Of a DNA stretch of 6,312 nucleotides, positions 1 through 5,709 are shown piece by piece. Below the pieces are notes generated by a model, which worked only from the letters and a program-made list of their open reading frames with translations, was not told the DNA's origin and ran no database searches. The translations under genes and the position numbers were made by a program. This DNA is from Evtepia sp. (GTDB lineage: Bacteria > Bacillota > Clostridia > Oscillospirales > Oscillospiraceae). The DNA is taken from the NCBI GenBank assembly GCA_020025735.1, contig JAHHRP010000104.1, positions 1-6,312 of the forward strand, read 5' to 3'. Each line of letters starts with the position of its first letter. Positions within the stretch are counted from its first letter, which is position 1.

Positions 1-470
1 CCCAAATTAAGCAGCAGCTGGCGTTGGATGCCGTTGTCGCTGCGGAGGAAATCGAGGTCAGTGACGCAGATGTGGATGAGGAAGTGAAGAAAGCAGCTGC
101 CAATCTGAATGTCCCCTATGAGCGGGTGATTGAAGGACTGGACCGCAAGGCACTGAAGGCAGACCTGGCCCGTGACCGTGCAATGGCTGCTGTGGCAGCT
201 GCTGCGAAGCCCCATCTGATTGCAGCTGAGGCAGACAACGGAGAGATCAAGGTCACTGAGGTCACGAAGGATGACTTGAAAGAAGATGAGGCAACGGCCG
301 TCGAGGAAAAGCCTAAGAAGCGCACTACCCGTGCCAAGGCAAAAACAGAAGACGGGGAAGAGAAGCCCAAAAAAACCAGAGCAAAGAAGAGCACCGCGGA
401 GGGCGAAGAAGCCCCCAAGAAGACCACAACCCGCAAAAAGAAGGCTGAAGAGCCTAAGGGTGAGGAATAA
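1..470 (+). CDS. tig: Trigger factor, C-terminal part (5' end outside window)
   Basis: Ribosome-associated chaperone and peptidyl-prolyl isomerase that receives nascent chains at the 50S exit tunnel. Only the C-terminal 155 residues are present; the frame enters at base 3 and stops at TAA 468-470. The piece opens with the typical end of the trigger factor C-terminal domain (QLALDAV, then AAEEIEVSDADVDEEVKK, then a helix ending in DLARDRAMAAVAAAAKP), which forms the substrate-cradling arms. The ribosome-binding and PPIase domains lie upstream of the window. From about base 219 the family resemblance ends: an acidic linker leads into a basic repeat tail (303-452, listed separately). Position directly before clpP-clpX is the common arrangement for tig and supports the call. 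The first ATG- or TTG-like codon in this piece (TTG at 24) is an internal leucine, not a start. Identification is firm from the C-domain pattern plus context; the tail's role is unknown. Confidence 0.93.
   Translation, partial: QIKQQLALDAVVAAEEIEVSDADVDEEVKKAAANLNVPYERVIEGLDRKALKADLARDRAMAAVAAAAKPHLIAAEADNGEIKVTEVTKDDLKEDEATAVEEKPKKRTTRAKAKTEDGEEKPKKTRAKKSTAEGEEAPKKTTTRKKKAEEPKGEE
303..452 (+). repeat. Three degenerate Lys/Thr/Glu-rich repeats in the trigger factor tail
   Basis: The protein tail contains three consecutive units of 18, 16 and 16 residues (bases 303-356, 357-404, 405-452). Each starts with EE(K/A)PKK, continues with a Thr/Arg/Lys/Ala-rich stretch and, in the first two, closes with E(D/G)G-like residues. 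The last 55 residues hold 16 Lys, 4 Arg and 13 Asp/Glu, with no aromatic residue, so the tail should be disordered. The repeats are visible in protein but diverged in DNA, so they are not a recent tandem duplication. The pattern resembles histone-H1-like or AT-hook-like basic tails, but no true AT-hook GRP core is present. Function not known; contact with rRNA or nucleic acid is an inference only. Confidence 0.8.
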
Positions 471-505
471 TTTTCCGTCAGGCGGGCATACTGTGCTCTG
501 AATGG

Positions 506-515
506 AAAAGGAGAT
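506..515 (+). promoter_or_regulatory. Ribosome binding site of clpP
   Basis: AAAAGGAGAT is a strong match to the anti-Shine-Dalgarno complement. The AGGAG core ends at 513, leaving 11 bases to the ATG at 525. A closer ATG at 517 is only 3 bases from the core and is out of frame with clpP, so 525 remains the start. Confidence 0.85.
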
Positions 516-524
516 CATGCAATT

Positions 525-1106
525 ATGAGTTTAGTGCCCTATGTAGTCGAACAAACCAACCGGGGAGAGCGGTCCTATGACATCTTCTCCCGCTTGCTTA
601 ACGACCGGATTATTTTCCTGTCGGAGGAAGTCAACGATACCACAGCCAGTCTTGTGGTTGCCCAGTTGTTGTATTTGGAGTCCCAGAACCCTGACCAGGA
701 TATTCAGTTCTATATCAACAGCCCTGGTGGCTCTGTCACAGCAGGAATGGCAATCTATGACACCATGCAGTACATCAAGTGTGATGTTTCTACGATCTGC
801 ATTGGCATGGCTGCCAGTATGGGTGCCTTCCTTCTGGCAGCAGGGACAAAAGGCAAGCGTATGGCCCTGCCTAATGCAGAGATTATGATTCATCAACCGT
901 CTGCTGGAACCCAGGGTCAGATTACAGATATGGCGATTCATTTGAAACGTTTGGAAGTGATCAAGAAGCGGATGAACCATATCCTCTCGGAAAACACCGG
1001 AAAACCCCTGGATGTGGTGACCGCCGACTGCGAGCGGGACAATTTCATGTCTGCCCAGGAGGCCATGGAATACGGCCTCATTGACAAAGTGATTGATAAA
1101 CGCTGA
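525..1106 (+). CDS. clpP: ATP-dependent Clp protease proteolytic subunit ClpP
   Basis: Serine protease (family S14) that forms a 14-subunit barrel in the cytosol and degrades substrates fed in by ClpX or another Clp ATPase. The 193-residue product is full length for the family. The N-terminal gate segment begins MSLVPYVVEQTNRGERSYDI, as in known ClpP. The catalytic triad is visible: Ser98 in GMAASMGAF, His123 in MIHQP and Asp172 in ERDNFMS. The oxyanion-region glycines lie in INSPGGS near residue 68. It sits 54 bases after tig and 63 bases before its partner clpX. The gene ends with two in-frame stops in a row (TGA TAG, 1104-1109). No CtsR direct repeat or CIRCE inverted repeat is seen in the tig-clpP gap, so any heat-shock control probably acts upstream of the window. 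I see no missing residue; the call is certain at family level. Confidence 0.98.
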   Translation: MSLVPYVVEQTNRGERSYDIFSRLLNDRIIFLSEEVNDTTASLVVAQLLYLESQNPDQDIQFYINSPGGSVTAGMAIYDTMQYIKCDVSTICIGMAASMGAFLLAAGTKGKRMALPNAEIMIHQPSAGTQGQITDMAIHLKRLEVIKKRMNHILSENTGKPLDVVTADCERDNFMSAQEAMEYGLIDKVIDKR

Positions 1107-1116
1107 TAGGAAAAGA

Positions 1117-1143
1117 AAAAAGGGGGGCGTGGTCCCCCTTTTT
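1117..1143 (+). terminator. Intrinsic terminator or attenuator between clpP and clpX
   Basis: A perfect 10-base-pair inverted repeat: A5G5 at 1117-1126 pairs with C5T5 at 1134-1143, with a 7-base loop (GCGTGGT). A G-U pair between 1127 and 1133 could extend the stem to 11 pairs. The five U residues form the 3' half of the stem and are followed by CCGCG, so the U tract is short. It lies 11 bases after clpP and 27 bases before the clpX start. As clpX has no obvious promoter of its own in the remaining gap, partial read-through is more likely than a full stop. The A/T arms make it readable in either direction. Confidence 0.75.
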
Positions 1144-1152
1144 CCGCGTTAG

Positions 1153-1162
1153 AAAGAGGTGA
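1153..1162 (+). promoter_or_regulatory. Ribosome binding site of clpX, supports the TTG start
   Basis: AAAGAGGTGA matches the Shine-Dalgarno consensus with one base missing. Its GGTG core ends at 1161, 8 bases before the TTG at 1170, which is good spacing. The ATG at 1163 is too close to the core and leads to a stop after six codons. Confidence 0.8.
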
Positions 1163-1169
1163 ATGAGTT

Positions 1170-2489
1170 TTGGCCAAAAATGATGAAAAACGGGCCATAC
1201 GCTGCTCCTTCTGTGGTAAGCACCAGGATCAGGTGACAAAGATCATCGCAGGACCTGGCGCCTACATCTGTAACGAGTGTGTCCACTTGTGTATGGATAT
1301 TTTGGATAATATGACTCCACCAGAGGACCAGCTGCTCAACCCGGATATGCCGGAGATCATTCCCAGCCCCAAGGAGATCAAAGCTTACTTGGATGAATAT
1401 GTTATTGGGCAGGATGAGGCGAAGATCGCACTGTCTGTGGCAGTTTATAATCATTATAAACGCATCTACTTCGGCGGTGGAGATGATGTGGAGCTGCAAA
1501 AGAGCAATATCCTTTTGCTGGGTCCCACTGGCAGCGGCAAAACGCTGCTGGCCCAGACCTTGGCAAAAATCCTGAATGTTCCCTTTGCCATTGCCGATGC
1601 TACGACCCTTACCGAAGCAGGTTATGTAGGGGATGATGTAGAAAATATTCTGTTGCGCCTGGTCCAGGCAGCCGACTATGATATTGAGCAGGCAGAACGG
1701 GGTATCATTTACATTGATGAGATGGATAAAATTGCCCGCAAGAGTGAAAATACCTCAATTACGCGGGATGTCTCGGGTGAAGGCGTACAGCAAGCACTGC
1801 TGAAGATCCTAGAAGGTACCGTGGCAAACGTCCCGCCTCAGGGTGGCCGGAAACACCCCCACCAGGAATTTATCCAGGTGGATACAAAAAATATCCTCTT
1901 TATTTGCGGTGGTGCCTTTGATGGCGTGGAGAAGATCATCGAAAAGCGGGTCAACCAGAAGGGAATCGGCTTTGGTGCTGAGATTCTGAGTAAATCTGAG
2001 TTGGAAAAGCGTAACGTATTGGGGCAGCTTCAGCCTCATGATCTGCTTAAGTTTGGGATCATCCCTGAACTGATAGGCCGCCTGCCTGTGATTACAGCCT
2101 TAGCCCCTCTGAGCAGGGAGGACTTAGTGAAAATCCTTACCGAGCCTAAAAATGCTCTGGTTAAGCAGTACCAGAAGCTGCTGGAGTATGACATGGTGAA
2201 GCTGGTCTTTATGCCAGGGGCCTTAGAAGCCGTGGCAGATAAGTCCACGGAGCGGGGGATTGGCGCAAGAGGACTGCGCGCTGTACTGGAGGAAGTGATG
2301 TCACCAATTATGTATGATATCCCTTCTGACAACTCTATTGAGGAGGTGCATATCACCCCAGAGAGTGTCAAGGATGGCGCGGACCCTGAACTGATTCGGG
2401 ACCCCAATCGGCCTCCACGCCCTCACTTGGGTGCTGCGGCCCTCCGTGCCCAAAACGGTGGCCTGGTGGATCAGGATGGTACAGCCTGA
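1170..2489 (+). CDS. clpX: ATP-dependent Clp protease ATPase subunit ClpX
   Basis: Hexameric AAA+ unfoldase that recognises tagged or damaged proteins and threads them into ClpP. The 439-residue product begins at TTG, chosen because it gives the conserved MAKNDEKRA N-terminus and has a well-placed ribosome binding site. Domains: zinc-binding domain with Cys12, Cys15, Cys34 and Cys37; AAA+ large domain with Walker A GPTGSGKT (118-125), pore-1 loop GYVG (151-154), Walker B IIYIDEMD (179-186) and the RKH pore loop (227-229); IGF tripeptide (266-268) that docks on ClpP; candidate arginine finger Arg304 in ELIGRLP; sensor-2 segment GARGLR (365-370). All key residues are present, so an active ClpP partner is expected. 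The C-terminus runs about 20 residues past the Bacillus protein as a Pro/Ala/Gly-rich, weakly conserved end. Hairpins flank the gene on both sides. Confidence 0.98.
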   Translation: MAKNDEKRAIRCSFCGKHQDQVTKIIAGPGAYICNECVHLCMDILDNMTPPEDQLLNPDMPEIIPSPKEIKAYLDEYVIGQDEAKIALSVAVYNHYKRIYFGGGDDVELQKSNILLLGPTGSGKTLLAQTLAKILNVPFAIADATTLTEAGYVGDDVENILLRLVQAADYDIEQAERGIIYIDEMDKIARKSENTSITRDVSGEGVQQALLKILEGTVANVPPQGGRKHPHQEFIQVDTKNILFICGGAFDGVEKIIEKRVNQKGIGFGAEILSKSELEKRNVLGQLQPHDLLKFGIIPELIGRLPVITALAPLSREDLVKILTEPKNALVKQYQKLLEYDMVKLVFMPGALEAVADKSTERGIGARGLRAVLEEVMSPIMYDIPSDNSIEEVHITPESVKDGADPELIRDPNRPPRPHLGAAALRAQNGGLVDQDGTA

Positions 2490-2520
2490 TTGCCAACGAA
2501 TCTAAAGCGTAAGCGAGTGT

Positions 2521-2550
2521 AAGGGCGGAGGAGAAACTTCTCCGCCCTTT
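2521..2550 (+). terminator. Hairpin between clpX and lon, probable intrinsic terminator
   Basis: AAGGGCGGAG (2521-2530) pairs perfectly with CTCCGCCCTT (2540-2549). Three more pairs, one of them G-U, can close the stem down to an AAA loop, giving 13 pairs. It is followed by a broken T-rich run (TTTCTGTCTTT, 2548-2558), so the U tract is imperfect and read-through into lon is plausible. It lies about 30 bases after the clpX stop. The rest of the 123-base gap (2490-2520 and 2559-2594) shows no convincing promoter. Confidence 0.7.
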
Positions 2551-2595
2551 CTGTCTTTCCCGCAGTTGCCCTTGGGATCTGCTGGGAGTTTTTTG

Positions 2596-2607
2596 AAAGG
2601 AAGTGAT
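2596..2607 (+). promoter_or_regulatory. Very strong ribosome binding site of lon
   Basis: AAAGGAAGTGAT matches the complete 12-base anti-Shine-Dalgarno complement AAAGGAGGTGAT with one mismatch. The AGGAAG core ends at 2603, 9 bases before the TTG at 2613. This strength probably offsets the weak TTG start and decides its choice. Confidence 0.85.
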
Positions 2608-2612
2608 TCGGT

Positions 2613-5045
2613 TTGCCTGAGGAAGAGAAAAACGAAACCATAGAGAACATTACCATGCCTGCCGTAGCGCTGCGAGGTCTGACGGTGTATCCCAAAATGA
2701 TGGTTCACTTTGATGTGGGACGGGAGGCTTCCGTGAAGGCTGTGGAGGAAGCAATGTCCCTGAATCATCCGATCTTTCTGGTGGCCCAGAAAGACATTCG
2801 GGTGGAGGCGCCGGACCAGGAACATCTCTTTGGAATGGGGACCGTTGCAGTGGTCCGCCAGATCCTCCGTCTGCCTGGAAAGACCGTCCGAGTGATGGTA
2901 GAAGGCCAATACCGAGCACGGTTAAAGGAAATGGTGAAGCTGGAGCCTTATTTGGTGGTCCGTGTGGAGCTGGCCGAGGGCAGTGCGTCTTATGAGGGGA
3001 AAACGAATTCCCTCCGGGCCGAGGCAGCCATCCGTCAGGCCTATGATCTGTTTGACCAGTACAGTGATCTCTCTCCTAAGAACGCTTCAGCGGAGATGCT
3101 CATGAACATTATGTCCAGTGAGGATGCAGGCTATATTGCAGACTTTATTGCACAGAATGTCTCCATGAGAGTTTTAGATAAACAGGCAGTCTTAGAGGAG
3201 TTGCGTCCAGTCCAGCGTTTGAATAAGGTCAATCGCCTTTTGCGCCGGGAGGTAGAGATCCTAGAGATGGAGCAGAGCATTCAGCGCCGTGTTCAGGAGA
3301 ACATGACGCAGAATCAGAAAGATGCTTTCCTACGGGAGCAGGTGCGGGTGATCCAGGAGGAGTTGGGAGAGGATGGCGACAATGAGATTGCAGCCTATCG
3401 GCGACAAATCGCAGCAGCCAAACTGCCAGAGGAAGTAGAAGCAAAGCTGATAAAAGAAGTGATCCACCTGGAAAAACAATCCTTTGGTTCGGCAGAGGCT
3501 TCGGTACTGCGAAACTATCTGGATGTATGCTTGGAACTGCCGTGGACAAAGGGTTCCAAAGAACGGGTGAATGTCCAGGCAGCACGGAAAATCTTGGATG
3601 CCGACCATTTTGGCCTGGAAAAGGTGAAGGAACGTATCTTAGAGTTTTTGGCGGTCAAGCAGTTGGCACCTGATTTGAAAGGACAAATTATCTGCCTGGT
3701 TGGACCTCCTGGTGTGGGAAAAACCTCAATTGGGATGTCTATGGCCCGGGCGCTGAACCGGCAGATGGCTCGAATTTCTTTGGGTGGTGTCCATGATGAG
3801 GCAGATATCCGAGGGCATCGAAAGACCTATGTAGGTGCTATGCCAGGTCGGATCATCAATGCCATTCGACAGGCAGGGACGAAGAACCCATTGTTGCTGT
3901 TGGACGAGATCGATAAAATGGGGAGTGATCTGCGGGGGGACCCCGCTGCGGCCCTGCTGGAAGTGCTGGACGGAGAACAGAACAGCACGTTCCGGGACCA
4001 CTTCATAGAGCTGCCCTTTGACCTGTCCGATGTGCTCTTCATTACCACGGCCAATACCACATCCACCATTCCAAAGCCATTGCTGGACCGGATGGAGGTC
4101 ATAGAGCTGCCCAGTTATACCGATGAGGAGAAACTGCAGATTGCAAAGCGGCACCTGTTGCCCAAGCAGCTTAAGCGGCATGGATTAAAAAAGAATCAGG
4201 TGCGCTTGACAGACGATGCCATTCGGGAGATCATCGTTTCTTATACCAGGGAGTCTGGAGTGCGTGTATTGGAGCGGGAACTGGGGGCTTTGTGCCGGAA
4301 AGTGGCGATGGGAATTGTTTCCCAAGAGTACAAGCAGGCGCATGTGAATGGTGACAACGTGGAAAAATTCCTTGGCCCTCGGAAATTCCACCCAGAGAAA
4401 AAGGGACTGGAAAATCAGGTGGGCTTGGTCAACGGTCTGGCTTGGACCTCTGTGGGAGGGACTCTGCTGGAGGCAGAGGTCAATGTGATCCCAGGGAATG
4501 GGAAAGTAGAGCTGACGGGTAACCTGGGCAATGTGATGAAAGAGTCTGCCCGGGCGGCGTTTACCTATATTCGTAGTCGGGCAACGCAGCTGGGGATGGA
4601 ACCCGGATTCTATAAGGAGAAGGATATTCACATCCACTTCCCTGAGGGGGCAGTCCCAAAGGATGGTCCTTCGGCTGGTGTTACCATTACCACGGCGATG
4701 GTTTCGGCACTAACGGGTATCCCTGTGCGGGGGGATGTGGCGATGACAGGAGAAGTTACCCTTCGGGGCAGGGTATTGCCCATTGGTGGCTTGCGGGAGA
4801 AGTCTATGGCTGCCCTGCGAAATGGCATTCATACGGTGTTCATTCCGAAGGATAATGAGGATGACTTGAAGGAAATTGATCAGACGGTGCGCAATGCCCT
4901 TCAATTTATCCCGGTTTCCCATGTGGACCAAGTGTTGGCCAATGCCTTAGAACGTCCTCCTTTGGCGAAGCCTGATGCTGAGGGAGGTGATATGCCTTTG
5001 GAGGGGACAACCCCTAGTGTCCAGCCTTCTGCACCAAGAGCCTGA
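2613..5045 (+). CDS. lon: ATP-dependent protease Lon (LonA type)
   Basis: Cytosolic homohexameric AAA+ serine protease (family S16) that removes misfolded and short-lived regulatory proteins in one polypeptide. The product has 810 residues, slightly longer than the roughly 775-785 of Bacillus or E. coli Lon. Domains: N-terminal substrate domain (about 13-200); helical, coiled-coil-rich linker (about 200-310) with the conserved REQVRVIQEELGE at 241-253; AAA+ domain with Walker A GPPGVGKT (364-371), pore loop within RKTYVGAMPG (403-412), Walker B LLLLDEID (427-434), sensor-1 Asn481 and candidate arginine finger Arg493; protease domain (about 600-780) with catalytic Ser687 in PKDGPSAG and Lys730 in GLREKSM. 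The 43-residue spacing of the dyad matches E. coli Ser679/Lys722. The long N-domain and absence of membrane segments make this LonA, not LonB. The last 30 residues are a Pro/Gly/Glu-rich tail. Start TTG is chosen for its strong binding site. engB follows after 12 bases. Confidence 0.98.
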   Translation: MPEEEKNETIENITMPAVALRGLTVYPKMMVHFDVGREASVKAVEEAMSLNHPIFLVAQKDIRVEAPDQEHLFGMGTVAVVRQILRLPGKTVRVMVEGQYRARLKEMVKLEPYLVVRVELAEGSASYEGKTNSLRAEAAIRQAYDLFDQYSDLSPKNASAEMLMNIMSSEDAGYIADFIAQNVSMRVLDKQAVLEELRPVQRLNKVNRLLRREVEILEMEQSIQRRVQENMTQNQKDAFLREQVRVIQEELGEDGDNEIAAYRRQIAAAKLPEEVEAKLIKEVIHLEKQSFGSAEASVLRNYLDVCLELPWTKGSKERVNVQAARKILDADHFGLEKVKERILEFLAVKQLAPDLKGQIICLVGPPGVGKTSIGMSMARALNRQMARISLGGVHDEADIRGHRKTYVGAMPGRIINAIRQAGTKNPLLLLDEIDKMGSDLRGDPAAALLEVLDGEQNSTFRDHFIELPFDLSDVLFITTANTTSTIPKPLLDRMEVIELPSYTDEEKLQIAKRHLLPKQLKRHGLKKNQVRLTDDAIREIIVSYTRESGVRVLERELGALCRKVAMGIVSQEYKQAHVNGDNVEKFLGPRKFHPEKKGLENQVGLVNGLAWTSVGGTLLEAEVNVIPGNGKVELTGNLGNVMKESARAAFTYIRSRATQLGMEPGFYKEKDIHIHFPEGAVPKDGPSAGVTITTAMVSALTGIPVRGDVAMTGEVTLRGRVLPIGGLREKSMAALRNGIHTVFIPKDNEDDLKEIDQTVRNALQFIPVSHVDQVLANALERPPLAKPDAEGGDMPLEGTTPSVQPSAPRA

Positions 5046-5050
5046 GAGGA
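5045..5050 (+). promoter_or_regulatory. Ribosome binding site of engB, decides the start
   Basis: AGAGGA overlaps the last base of the lon stop codon. It is 7 bases from ATG 5058 but only 1 base from the in-frame ATG 5052, so the second ATG is the better start. The overlap with the lon stop suggests that ribosomes finishing lon help to start engB. Confidence 0.7.
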
Positions 5051-5057
5051 AATGACC

Positions 5058-5663
5058 ATGAAACTGAATACACAAAATGCGGAGTTTATTCTCTCTGCGG
5101 CTAAGATGTCAGACTGTCCCCGGGACAAACTGCCCCAGATCGCTTTTGCTGGCAGGTCCAATGTGGGTAAGTCTTCGGTCATCAATCGTCTGTTAGGTCG
5201 GAAAAACTTTGCGCGTGTGGGTTCGGCACCTGGAAAGACTACCCACATCAATTATTTTCGCATTGATCAAAAAGTTTACCTTGTGGATCTGCCGGGCTAC
5301 GGTTACGCGAAAGTCTCCAAACAGGAGCGGGCCAGGTGGGGAAAACTCATCGAGCAGTGGTTCGCCGATGTGGAACTGCTGACCCTTGGTATCCTCATTG
5401 TGGACCTACGCCATAAACCGACCAATGATGACTGTGTCATGGCCCAGTGGTTCAAGGATTCTGGCAAGCCCTTTGTGGTGGTGGCGAACAAGCATGACAA
5501 GATCAAAAAAAGTGAGTGGGAACCCAATGTGGCCCGCATCCGGGATACTCTGGAGTTGGACGAGCAGACACCAGTGATCTCCTTCTCTGCTGAGAAGGGT
5601 TTGGGTCGGGAGGAACTGTTGGGTGTCATTCTGGAGCATATTCGCGTTGGCGGTGAGGAGTGA
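5058..5663 (+). CDS. engB: Ribosome biogenesis GTP-binding protein EngB (YsxC/YihA)
   Basis: TrmE-Era-EngA-like small GTPase needed for late assembly of the 50S ribosomal subunit; usually essential. With the start at ATG 5058 the product has 201 residues, normal for the family, and begins MKLNTQNAEFILSA, which matches the usual N-terminal pattern. An in-frame ATG two codons earlier (5052) would add M-T but lies against the Shine-Dalgarno. GTP-binding motifs: G1 GRSNVGKS (32-39); G2 threonine in the GKTTHIN segment (59-65); G3 DLPGYGYAK (77-85), the family signature; G4 NKHD (144-147); G5 FSAEKG (176-181). G4 is the canonical NKxD rather than the TKAD common in EngB. Placement after lon is the usual Firmicutes arrangement, and the 12-base gap makes co-transcription with lon nearly certain. 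Nothing is missing or broken. Confidence 0.97.
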   Translation: MKLNTQNAEFILSAAKMSDCPRDKLPQIAFAGRSNVGKSSVINRLLGRKNFARVGSAPGKTTHINYFRIDQKVYLVDLPGYGYAKVSKQERARWGKLIEQWFADVELLTLGILIVDLRHKPTNDDCVMAQWFKDSGKPFVVVANKHDKIKKSEWEPNVARIRDTLELDEQTPVISFSAEKGLGREELLGVILEHIRVGGEE

Positions 5664-5695
5664 CACGAAAAAGAGAAAGGATTGGCAAAGGGTGG

Positions 5696-5704
5696 AGAGA
5701 GGAT
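5696..5704 (+). promoter_or_regulatory. Ribosome binding site of the FNT-family gene
   Basis: AGAGAGGAT in a purine-rich 46-base gap. The GAGG core ends at 5702, 7 bases before ATG 5710. A nearer ATG at 5705 is out of frame and meets a stop after two codons. No promoter or terminator is evident between engB and this gene. Confidence 0.7.
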
Positions 5705-5709
5705 ATGAC

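Noticed and set aside
116..436. Long minus-strand open frame across the trigger factor tail (and similar minus-strand frames inside clpP, clpX, lon and engB)
   Set aside because: These are shadows of well-recognised genes on the plus strand. They have no ribosome binding site of note and no family resemblance.
471..524. Hairpin pairing TTTTCC (471-476) with GGAAAA (504-509), plus a small inner stem, next to the clpP Shine-Dalgarno
   Set aside because: The outer stem is only 6 pairs, mostly A-U, around a 27-base loop; the inner 5-pair stem includes a G-U pair. It is too weak to claim as a terminator or thermosensor.
2566..2594. Possible lon promoter: TTGCCC as -35 and TTTTTT as -10 with 17 bases between
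   Set aside because: The -10 matches only three of six consensus bases and would place the transcript start on the lon ribosome binding site, leaving almost no leader.
3932..3946. Strong GC hairpin GCGGGG-GGA-CCCCGC inside lon
   Set aside because: It lies in the conserved coding segment for LRGDPAAA of the AAA+ domain, has no T run after it, and is explained by codon choice.
5052..5057. Earlier in-frame ATG start for engB
   Set aside because: It is one base from the Shine-Dalgarno, while the ATG at 5058 has 7-base spacing and gives the usual family N-terminus.
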